Part shown: positions 5,815 to 11,902 of the stretch, piece by piece | Layout of the letters: each line of letters starts with the position of its first letter | Position numbering within the stretch: the stretch's first letter is position 1 | Origin: Pseudomonadota bacterium | GTDB lineage: Bacteria > Myxococcota > Polyangia > Polyangiales > Polyangiaceae | Direction of reading: 5' to 3' | NCBI GenBank assembly: GCA_023419055.1 | Contig: JAEZYO010000611.1 | Span: 1 to 11,902, forward strand | Length of the DNA: 11,902 nucleotides | Translations under genes and position numbers: made by a program | Notes under the pieces: model-generated | Databases searched by the model: none | What the model was told of the DNA's origin: nothing | What the model saw: the letters and a program-made list of their open reading frames with translations, nothing else

Positions 5815-6630
5815 ATGAGTATGGCATCGTTCGACTCCGAGCGCGGAGCTTACGTGGTTCGCATCGTTTACGACGGCCCTGGTATGGCGGGTAAGACGAC
5901 GAACTTGAAGAGGATCTGCGAGCTCGTTCCCTCCAATCGCCGGAGCGAGATGGTGACGCCGGCCGAGCTCAAGGGGCGCACCATGTTCTTCGATTGGCTC
6001 GAGGTGCAGGGGCCGAAGAGGAAGGGGACCTCGCTCGTGCTGCAGCTCATCACGGTGCCAGGACAAATCGAGCGCAACTACCGCCGGCGCCCGCTCGTGG
6101 AGATGGCGGACGTGGTCGTGTTCGTCGGAGATTCGACGCCCGAGGGTTTGCCGGACACGCTCCGCACTTTCGCGCGCCTCAAGGTTTCGATGCGCAAGCG
6201 CAAGACGCCGGTGCCGCTGATCATTCAGGCGAACAAGCAAGACGCGGCCGGTGCGCTCGCGCCCGATCGCTTGCGCCGACGCCTCAAGCTCGACAGCGAC
6301 ACGCCGGTGCTCGCGGCGGCTGCCGTGAGCGGCACGGGCGTGCGTGAGACGCTCTCTCTCGCCACGCGGCTCGGCGTCGGCACCGTCGGGGAGGATGCGA
6401 TCCTGCAACCGCTCCAGCAAGCCTTCGCGGACGCCGACCACCTGTTCGATCACGTGCTCACGTTCGAGGACGAACCGAAGAACGACGAGCCGATCGAGGT
6501 CGAGGAAGTGAACGTCCACGCGAGCGATGGCGGAGTCGACGAAGCGGCGCTCCTCCAGCAGCTCGGGGGAGGCGGGTCACTCGCCGATCTCGAGGCACGC
6601 GCGCGGCGCGCGGCCGAGCGCGCCAACTAG
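5815..6630 (+). CDS. MglA-family small Ras-like GTPase with acidic C-terminal extension
   Basis: The 271-residue protein has an MglA-type GTPase domain (about 11-195). It shows the P-loop GPGMAGKTTN (21-30), the switch I region with GRTMFFDWLE (54-63), TVPGQ (80-84) where most Ras proteins have DTAGQ, the base-recognition motif NKQD (140-143), and SGTGV (172-176) in the G5 position. In Myxococcus, MglA controls cell polarity and motility; related GTPases have other roles. MglA itself is about 195 residues. This protein adds about 75: an acidic stretch (218-243, rich in E and D), a Gly4 hinge (251-254) and an amphipathic Arg/Ala/Glu helix (255-271). The start at 5815 or at the ATG at 5821 cannot be separated; no Shine-Dalgarno is seen at either. 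The upstream Roadblock-like gene may encode its regulator. Confidence 0.87.
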   Translation: MSMASFDSERGAYVVRIVYDGPGMAGKTTNLKRICELVPSNRRSEMVTPAELKGRTMFFDWLEVQGPKRKGTSLVLQLITVPGQIERNYRRRPLVEMADVVVFVGDSTPEGLPDTLRTFARLKVSMRKRKTPVPLIIQANKQDAAGALAPDRLRRRLKLDSDTPVLAAAAVSGTGVRETLSLATRLGVGTVGEDAILQPLQQAFADADHLFDHVLTFEDEPKNDEPIEVEEVNVHASDGGVDEAALLQQLGGGGSLADLEARARRAAERAN

Positions 6631-6643
6631 GCCTCGAACCGGT

Positions 6644-6655
6644 AGCGGGGCCGCT
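6644..6655. terminator. Weak hairpin between the convergent GTPase and GH9 genes
   Basis: AGCGG and CCGCT flank a 2-nt centre in the 29-bp gap between the convergent stop codons; in RNA it would form a 4-bp stem with a 4-nt loop. CCTTT follows on the plus strand. This is the only hairpin in the gap and could end plus-strand transcription. The stem is short and the T-run has only three bases, so confidence is low. Confidence 0.2.
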
Positions 6656-6659
6656 CCTT

Positions 6660-8630
6660 TCAATCCACGAAGTTGGAGAGGAGCTTCACGTACGCCGACT
6701 GGTAGTAGATCGCGGGTTCGGTGATCTCCCAGGACTTGTCGTGCTCCTGCTTGGGATCCCACTCCGTGTTGAAGTCGAGGTACGCCTTGCCCGGAGGCTG
6801 CTTCTTCAACGCGGAGACGGCGCACTTGTGCTCGCTCGGCTTGAGGTCCTTGCAGTAGTCCTTGTTCGGGCCGCCCACGACGTATCCGGGAGCCGGACCG
6901 AACTGCGATTTGATCGCGCTGTCCCAGCGCGCGTCCTTGTCCCGGAACCAGGTGTGGAACATCTCGCTCACGCTGCGCTCGGCGCCGTAGGCGCGCATGT
7001 TCGAGAGGTAGACCAGCTGCATCGGGTTTACGCCGTGGAAGAAGTTGACGATGCCGGAGACGCGTTCCTCGACGTTCGCGGCGTCTTCGCCCGTCACGAG
7101 CCCGAGGCGCAGTAGGTCCTGGTTCACGTTGCCGACGTTCGCGCGCGGCTGGTTACTGCCCCAGTGGTAGGAGTCCTTGCGCATGAACGAACGGTAAAGG
7201 TCGAGCTCGGGTCGGAACCCGTAGATGTCCACGTTCTCGAAGCCGTCTTTCTTGCGCTCGAGGATGCGCTTCTTCAGCTCCGGATCGGCGTTTGGCAGGA
7301 CCGCGTAGTAGAGCAGGGCGTCGCCTTGCTCCGCGTCGTACACGCCGAAGCGGTCGTCGTTGAACGGCCTGGTTTTGCCGTATCTCTCGCGAACCACCGC
7401 GTCGTACTTCTTGTCGCCGGTCAGCGCGAAGAGGTACACGGCGGCCACGACTTCGATGCCGTCCTGCTCTTCCATGCGCCGGTCGGCGTCACCGGACTTG
7501 ATGGTCCCGTCGTCACACGAGTCGCTGCGCGGGTGCGACTTGTAGTAGTCCCACGCGCGCACCGCGCGCTGCCCGAGATCGTCCGCGAACGCCTTGAACT
7601 GGTCGAACTTTCGGTAAACGAGCGCCGCGTGCGAAAACACGCTGGCCGCGACGATCGTGCTCGATGAGCAGGGGTCCGGGTAGTAGTAGCGGCGATGCTT
7701 CGACTCGGCGGGCACCGGATCGCCGTGCTCGACGTTCCCGACCTTGATCAAGACACCGCCGTTCAGATCGGCGGGCTGCATCTTCTTCATCCAGTCGAGC
7801 TCGACCTTGACCTCGTCGATCAAATCGGGAATTCCGTTGCCCGACTCGGGGATGTTGAAGTCGTCGGTGAAAGGCTTCGGGTTCTGCTCGTAGGCGCTGA
7901 GCAGCTGATGCACGACCACTTGCGCAAAGGTGACGTACTTGTTGGTGTCGCCCGCGTCCCACCAGCCGCCGCTGAGGTCGCGCGCGGTTTTCGCGTCGTT
8001 TCGTTGCTCGACGCTGCGAGCTTCCTTGTCCTGCCCGGGCCCGAGATAGTCTGCTCCCTCGGTCCAGCACTTGTCCCCGACGCACGCGAACGGCTTCACC
8101 TTCGCGACGTTCGCGCGGTTGAAGTAGTACATGCGCATCGCGGCCTTGAGGACATCGCGGTACACGTCATCCGAGATGTCGAAGCGGAAGCTCCGGACAC
8201 CGTTCTTGGGATCGAAGACGAAGTACGAGCCAGGCTCCTTGACCTCGCTGAAATCGAACCAGGAGCCGCGATCACCCTCGGTGGCGTCGAGCTTCCCGTC
8301 GTTCCACGGAACCGGCTTGCCGCTGAAGACGACCTTGCCGTCCTTGAAGCGCCGCACCTGGTAGAGGTCGCCCGGCGCGAACTTGTCCTTCGCGTTCCAG
8401 CCGAGCTCGGGTCTCGAGAGCACCGCGACCTTTCGCATGTCGGGGCGGTAGCCGAACTGATCGACGACGATGAGCTGGTTCTCGGGCACCTCGTCGCCGT
8501 TCGTGGGCTCACCCGTGAACTTCAACTTCTTCGCGCCGCCCTCCGCGCTGCCGCTCTTCGACGGCGGCGCCACGCAAGCCTGCGAAAGGAGGACGGCGGC
8601 GACAGCGAGCAGAATCGACTTCGTCGGCAT
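6660..8630 (-). CDS. Glycoside hydrolase family 9 endoglucanase (cellulase), lipoprotein
   Basis: The 656-residue enzyme begins with a lipoprotein signal (MPTKSILLAVAAVLLSQAC) with lipobox LSQA-C19, so it is exported and lipid-anchored. Residues about 50-152 form the immunoglobulin-like domain that precedes many GH9 catalytic domains (VVDQFGYRPDMRKVAVLS at 55-72). The catalytic (alpha/alpha)6 domain follows (about 157-655). Its landmarks are GGWWDAGDTNKYV (221-233) with the nucleophile-activating Asp225/Asp228, IPESGNGIPDLIDEVKVELD (260-279), FFHGVNPMQLVYLSNM (530-545), GYVVGGPNKDY (582-592), and ITEPAIYY (636-643) with the acid Glu638. GH9 enzymes cut beta-1,4-glucan with inversion. No carbohydrate-binding module is attached; one is encoded by the gene 14 bp upstream. 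Upstream of the ATG the frame stays open to 8891, but that part overlaps the neighbouring gene and lacks a signal peptide. No clear Shine-Dalgarno is seen, so coupling to the upstream gene is likely. Confidence 0.92.
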   Translation of the reverse strand: MPTKSILLAVAAVLLSQACVAPPSKSGSAEGGAKKLKFTGEPTNGDEVPENQLIVVDQFGYRPDMRKVAVLSRPELGWNAKDKFAPGDLYQVRRFKDGKVVFSGKPVPWNDGKLDATEGDRGSWFDFSEVKEPGSYFVFDPKNGVRSFRFDISDDVYRDVLKAAMRMYYFNRANVAKVKPFACVGDKCWTEGADYLGPGQDKEARSVEQRNDAKTARDLSGGWWDAGDTNKYVTFAQVVVHQLLSAYEQNPKPFTDDFNIPESGNGIPDLIDEVKVELDWMKKMQPADLNGGVLIKVGNVEHGDPVPAESKHRRYYYPDPCSSSTIVAASVFSHAALVYRKFDQFKAFADDLGQRAVRAWDYYKSHPRSDSCDDGTIKSGDADRRMEEQDGIEVVAAVYLFALTGDKKYDAVVRERYGKTRPFNDDRFGVYDAEQGDALLYYAVLPNADPELKKRILERKKDGFENVDIYGFRPELDLYRSFMRKDSYHWGSNQPRANVGNVNQDLLRLGLVTGEDAANVEERVSGIVNFFHGVNPMQLVYLSNMRAYGAERSVSEMFHTWFRDKDARWDSAIKSQFGPAPGYVVGGPNKDYCKDLKPSEHKCAVSALKKQPPGKAYLDFNTEWDPKQEHDKSWEITEPAIYYQSAYVKLLSNFVD

Positions 8631-8644
8631 GAAGGGTCCAGGGT

Positions 8645-9352
8645 TCAGAGGAACGCAATCTTGTCGACGTAGATGTTGAAATTGCGAGGCTCGGAGGAAT
8701 AGGTGCCGATGTCGAATTCCCACACCGTCTTCTTGTCGAACTTCGCGCCCTTGTCGCTGTAGAGGTCCTTCAGCGGGACCACCACTTCCTGCCAGCTCCC
8801 GTCGTTGAAGTCCTTGTTGAAATCCTTCAGCTTGACGTGGTTCGAGCCCTTCTCGTCGTTCTTGTTGCCGGTGCACGAGCAGGAGAGCCACATTTCGACG
8901 CTGTTCGGATCAGGCGCCTCTGCCGGGGTTTTTGCCTCGACCTTGATCCAGAAGGAGACCTTTTCGTGGCCGCTCACGTCGGTGCCCGCGTCCTCGGGGT
9001 ACCAGCCGTGCCAGTTCCAGCCCATGCCGATCCAATCCGGTCCCTCTCCGTGGAATTTCAGGCCGGCGCCCTCCTTGCCGACGTCAGGCAAGGCTTCGAG
9101 CGTGGCCTGACACTCGCCCTTCTTGTTGCAGGTGGCCCAACCTTTTCCGCTCGCCTTCTCGTCGCCGTCCCACACGACGAGCGTCGCAACGGGGCCGCCG
9201 GCCCTGGTAGCGCTCTCACCTTCGGTCGACTCGGCCTTGGCTTCGGAGCTCGGCTCCTTCGACTCGCTCTTGCCGCCGGAGCCGCCCACGCATCCGGTGC
9301 CGAAACCCAACGCGAGCACGCACGCGGCTCGCAGTAAATTGCTCGCTTTCAT
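8645..9352 (-). CDS. Lipoprotein with a carbohydrate-binding-module-like domain
   Basis: The 235-residue protein has a lipoprotein signal ending in the lipobox FGTG-C21, followed by a Ser/Glu/Lys/Gly-rich linker (22-55). Residues about 57-235 look like one jelly-roll carbohydrate-binding module of the CBM11/CBM30 kind. It has an aromatic cluster DWIGMGWNWHGWYP (106-119), VSFWIKVE (132-139), SWQEVVVPLKDL (186-197), and a C-terminal strand NFNIYVDKIAFL (224-235). Paired cysteines at 75/81 and 158/160 may form disulfides. No catalytic motif is visible. It is followed after 14 bp by the GH9 cellulase lipoprotein on the same strand, so the two are very probably one operon. The likely job is to hold cellulose or another beta-glucan at the cell surface for the enzyme. 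The exact CBM family is not certain. Confidence 0.75.
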   Translation of the reverse strand: MKASNLLRAACVLALGFGTGCVGGSGGKSESKEPSSEAKAESTEGESATRAGGPVATLVVWDGDEKASGKGWATCNKKGECQATLEALPDVGKEGAGLKFHGEGPDWIGMGWNWHGWYPEDAGTDVSGHEKVSFWIKVEAKTPAEAPDPNSVEMWLSCSCTGNKNDEKGSNHVKLKDFNKDFNDGSWQEVVVPLKDLYSDKGAKFDKKTVWEFDIGTYSSEPRNFNIYVDKIAFL

Positions 9353-9438
9353 GCGCGTGATTTAAGAATCCGCGCCGTGGCGAGCAACGCGGCAAGTTGG
9401 CTTCCGCCGAGCTCACCGCGTGTCGAAAATGAGCCGAA

Positions 9439-11902
9439 CTATGGCGTTTTGGCCGGGTCCAGGGCGATGAGGACGTGGGCAGAGTTGTTGCAGCTGCCTG
9501 GCGCCCAGCCCGCCGTGTGCGAGCCGGCCGACGCCGTTTGAACCTGTCCGGACAGGCCGGTGAATTCGCTCGCGTTCAGATCCATCCTCTCGACGAGCGG
9601 CAACGGAACGCCCGTCGGATTGGCGCTGGTCTGTCCGAACAGCGACGCGACCGAGACGAGGTGGGCGCCCGCCGTCGCAATCGAGAGCGTGTCGCTCGGA
9701 GGGGTCGAGCAGTTGCCGCGGGGGGTGGCGATCTGCGCCGCGACGGGAGTGCCTTGCTCGACACCGCTAAACTCGTAGATCGCGACCGCCGCCCGCGCGG
9801 CCGCGTCCGCCGTTCCGAAGGCGACGGTGACGGTGGACGCGGTGTTCGCGGCGCTCGGGAGCTGCGCGTCCTTGACGAGATAGATTCCCGCCCACGCCCG
9901 GTTGCTGGCCCACGAGCTGTGCTGGAGCGTCAGGTTGCCCGACGCGCCATAGCTCACCGAATTCGGTGTAGCCGCATCCTGATTCTGGCCCGTCGAGGCG
10001 ACGGCGATCACCACCATGCGGTAGTTGCCCTGACCCTTCTTGATGGTGTGTGACAGCGCCAAAGTGAAGTTCGAGCAGCTGTTGGAGCAGGTGAGGGCAG
10101 AGGTGCTCGCGGTCGAGCTCTCGAGCACGATCGGCAGGCGCGCCGCGCAGCTCTCGTTCACACAGAAAGGAGTGCCGCCGGAGCAGCTCGTCTCGCACGC
10201 TCCGCAGTGCGCCGCGGTGTCGAGCTTGGTCAGGCAGCCGTTCTCGGGGTTCGAGCACGCCCCCCAACCGTCGTCGCACTCCGGTTTACAGGTCCCGCCC
10301 AGGCACGTCGAACCGTTCGTTGCGTGAACCGCGGCGCCCGAGACGCAATCTTTCCCGCACGCGCCGCAGTTCGCCTCGTCGGTCGTGATGTTGGCCTCGC
10401 AGCCGTTGGTCCGGCTGTCGTCGCAGTCGCCGTGCGTGCCGTCGCAGACCGGTACACAGACGCTCGCCACGCAGGTGTTCGTACCGCCGGCATCGACGCA
10501 CTCGTTGTTGCATTTCCCGCAGTGCGCATCGTTCGTGCGCTTGTCGACCTCGCAGCCGTTGTTCCCGTTGCCGTCACACGAGAGGAAGTTCGTGTTGCAG
10601 TTCGGTGTGCAGGCTCCGTTGGTGCAGGCCGGCACGGCGTTGGTGGGTTGGCAGACGTTGCCGCACCCGCCGCAGTGCGAGGTGTTGGTGAGCTTGTTGA
10701 CCTCGCAGCCGTTTGCCGAGTTGTTGTCGCAGGAGGCGTAGTTGGTGTTGCACGAGGCGATCACGCAGGCGCCGCTGCTGCAGCTATTGGCCGCGTTGTT
10801 GTCCTGGCAGACCGTCGTGCAGTTCCCGCAGTGGTTGTCGTCGCTCTTCAGCGCGACCTCGCAGCCGTCGGATGCCGTCGTGTTGCAGTTGGCGTAGTCG
10901 GTGTAGCAGGTACCTGGTTCGCAGATCTGGTTCACGCAGACGCCGTTCGCGTGGCGGCTCGCGAAGTCGTCGCTGCAGTCGTGGCCGGTGGGAGCGACGC
11001 AGCCGCCGCAGTGGTCGGCGTCGGTCGCGATGTTGACCTCGCAGTCGGTGTCGTTACCGTCGCAGTCACGGTACGAGCCGCTGCACGTCTTCACCTGGCA
11101 CTCGCCGCCCTTGCACTCGGGCGTGGCGTTCGCGATCTCGCACTGGTTCTCGCACTCTCCGCAGTGCTCGACGCTGGTGTCGGTGTTGATCTCACAGCCG
11201 TCGACGTACTTCTCGTTGCAGTCGGCGTGCCCGGGATCACAGCTCTCGACGATGCAGACCCGCTCGTCACAGGCCGCTGTCCCGTTCACCGCCGCGCAGA
11301 AGTTGCCGCACGTATTGCAGTGGTCGACGTTGGAGCGAAGGTCGGCCTCGCAGCCGTCCTCCAGGTTGCCGTTGCAGTTGCCGAAGCCGTCGGGGCACTT
11401 GGTCTCGCCGCATACTCCCTCCAGGCAGTACGGCGTGAAGCCCGGCTGAGCAGGGCAGATGTTCCCGCAGGCTCCGCAGTTGTTGACGTCGCTCAGGACA
11501 CCTTTTTCGCAGCCGTTCTCGGCGTTCCCATCGCAGTCGTCGAAGCCCGCGTCGCAGTCGATGTCGCACTTGCCCTCGATGCACAGGGCCGTGCCCTGCG
11601 CGGCGGGGCACTTCTTGTTGCAGGCGCCGCAGTTGGCAATATCTTCGCCGCCGTTGATTTCGCAGCCGTCGTCGGCCTCTCCGTTACAGTCGAGGTAAGG
11701 CTCCTTGCAGGACGCGACGATGCACTCTCCGCCCGAGCAGTCGGCGTTCGCGTGCTTGAGCGCGCAGTCGGCGCCGCACTCGCCGCAGTTGTCAGGGTCG
11801 GTCTTGAGGTTCACCTCGCAGCTATTCTGGGGGTTCAGGTCGCAGTCGGCGCGGCCCTCCACGCAGACCACGATGCAGCGGTTGTCGAGCCCGCAGACAT
11901 CG
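9439..11902 (-). CDS. Giant cysteine-rich repeat surface/secreted protein, 5' end outside window
   Basis: The frame is open to the right window edge, so the N-terminus and any signal peptide are missing; a GTG at 11869-11871 is inside a repeat and is not the start. The visible 820 or so residues hold tandem units of about 52 residues with eight cysteines (first half: NGCE, then CGxCGxxC; second half: CxxGxCxxxC, then DCDGN). Numbered from codon 11869-11871, the NGCE-type cysteines fall at residues 18, 70, 121, 174, 226, 277, 337, 389, 440, 491 and 546. A cysteine-poor C-terminal domain (about 580-810) is rich in Ser/Thr/Ala and alternating hydrophobics, probably a beta-sandwich. Such repeats are typical of myxobacterial exported proteins. 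The even cysteine count implies disulfides and thus export, and the DxDGNxxNG loops resemble calcium-binding loops. The function is unknown. The stop is TAG, 86 bp before the CBM lipoprotein gene. Confidence 0.82.
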   Translation of the reverse strand, partial: DVCGLDNRCIVVCVEGRADCDLNPQNSCEVNLKTDPDNCGECGADCALKHANADCSGGECIVASCKEPYLDCNGEADDGCEINGGEDIANCGACNKKCPAAQGTALCIEGKCDIDCDAGFDDCDGNAENGCEKGVLSDVNNCGACGNICPAQPGFTPYCLEGVCGETKCPDGFGNCNGNLEDGCEADLRSNVDHCNTCGNFCAAVNGTAACDERVCIVESCDPGHADCNEKYVDGCEINTDTSVEHCGECENQCEIANATPECKGGECQVKTCSGSYRDCDGNDTDCEVNIATDADHCGGCVAPTGHDCSDDFASRHANGVCVNQICEPGTCYTDYANCNTTASDGCEVALKSDDNHCGNCTTVCQDNNAANSCSSGACVIASCNTNYASCDNNSANGCEVNKLTNTSHCGGCGNVCQPTNAVPACTNGACTPNCNTNFLSCDGNGNNGCEVDKRTNDAHCGKCNNECVDAGGTNTCVASVCVPVCDGTHGDCDDSRTNGCEANITTDEANCGACGKDCVSGAAVHATNGSTCLGGTCKPECDDGWGACSNPENGCLTKLDTAAHCGACETSCSGGTPFCVNESCAARLPIVLESSTASTSALTCSNSCSNFTLALSHTIKKGQGNYRMVVIAVASTGQNQDAATPNSVSYGASGNLTLQHSSWASNRAWAGIYLVKDAQLPSAANTASTVTVAFGTADAAARAAVAIYEFSGVEQGTPVAAQIATPRGNCSTPPSDTLSIATAGAHLVSVASLFGQTSANPTGVPLPLVERMDLNASEFTGLSGQVQTASAGSHTAGWAPGSCNNSAHVLIALDPAKTP
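10147..11902 (-). repeat. Tandem coding repeat array, about 153-159 bp per unit
   Basis: This part of the cysteine-rich gene contains ten complete units and a final partial one with six cysteines (residues 546-575). The array continues beyond the right edge. Unit lengths from NGCE cysteine to NGCE cysteine are 52, 51, 53, 52, 51, 60, 52, 51, 51 and 55 residues. The 60-residue unit (277-337) carries an insertion between its third and fifth cysteines, yet keeps eight cysteines. The units differ clearly in sequence, so the array is old rather than freshly amplified. Confidence 0.85.

Noticed and set aside
5704..6519. 271-codon open frame on the minus strand
   Set aside because: It is antisense to the GTPase, rich in His/Arg/Glu as shadow frames are here, with no domain or ribosome binding site.
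7695..8672. 325-codon open frame on the plus strand
   Set aside because: It is fully antisense to the GH9 gene, whose protein has clear motifs. Long antisense frames are expected at this GC content, and the product has no recognisable domain.
8631..8891. N-terminal extension of the GH9 gene by 87 codons to a start at 8891
   Set aside because: The extension has no signal peptide, is composed of shadow-like Arg/Gln-rich sequence and lies fully across the end of the CBM lipoprotein gene. The ATG at 8630 begins a textbook lipoprotein signal.
9360..9387. Promoter-like TTGCTC and TTAAAT with 16-bp spacing upstream of the CBM lipoprotein gene (minus strand)
   Set aside because: Only 3 of 6 and 4 of 6 positions match the consensus, and the implied transcript start would fall at the start codon itself.
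9353..9438. Search for a terminator between the cysteine-rich gene and the CBM lipoprotein gene
   Set aside because: I found no convincing hairpin with a T-tract, so I cannot say whether the three minus-strand genes are separate transcripts.
11869..11871. GTG as the start of the cysteine-rich protein
   Set aside because: The frame continues upstream to the window edge with further repeat-type residues (CGLDNRCIV), so the start lies outside the window.
10147..11902. Periodic pattern of about 156 bp that might suggest a CRISPR or satellite array
   Set aside because: The periodicity follows codons and cysteine spacing of one open frame. There are no short identical repeats with unique spacers.

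Overview
The window is GC-rich with strong third-position GC bias. It carries a MglA-type GTPase, a family 9 cellulase lipoprotein and a giant cysteine-rich repeat protein. Together these suggest a myxobacterium (Sorangium/Polyangium-like Myxococcota). That assignment is an inference from gene content and composition, not from a marker gene.

Left part (1-3350), housekeeping and one regulator pair. A purH-type gene with only the AICAR transformylase domain runs off the left edge on the minus strand. Divergent from it is a two-gene RNA-modification operon: a RlmI/RlmK-like methyltransferase and a RluA-family pseudouridine synthase, joined by a GTGA stop/start overlap. A HxlR-family regulator with a SCP2-like C-terminal domain converges on the synthase and overlaps it by 131 bp. 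The overlap encodes all of its basic tail. A seven-helix membrane protein of unknown function is divergent from the HxlR gene.

Middle (3322-4850), oxidative stress. An OxyR orthologue with both redox cysteines (C207, C216) is divergent from dps. Between them lies a well-formed OxyR operator: three of its four tetranucleotides are exact and all spacings are correct. It abuts the oxyR start codon, so OxyR probably represses itself and activates dps.

Middle-right (4890-6630), a candidate small-GTPase module. A 232-residue protein whose second half looks like a Roadblock/LC7 fold precedes a MglA-family GTPase with a long acidic C-terminal extension. A 202-bp gap with two inverted repeats separates them. 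This resembles an MglB/MglA pair with non-canonical partners.

Right part (6660-11902, all minus strand), secreted or surface proteins. A cysteine-rich repeat protein enters from the right edge: ten full units and one partial unit of about 52 residues with eight cysteines each, then a beta-sandwich-like C-terminus. It is followed by a carbohydrate-binding lipoprotein and then, 14 bp later, a GH9 cellulase that is also a lipoprotein. The last two look like a split, surface-anchored cellulose-degrading unit: the binding domain sits on one lipoprotein and the catalytic domain on another.
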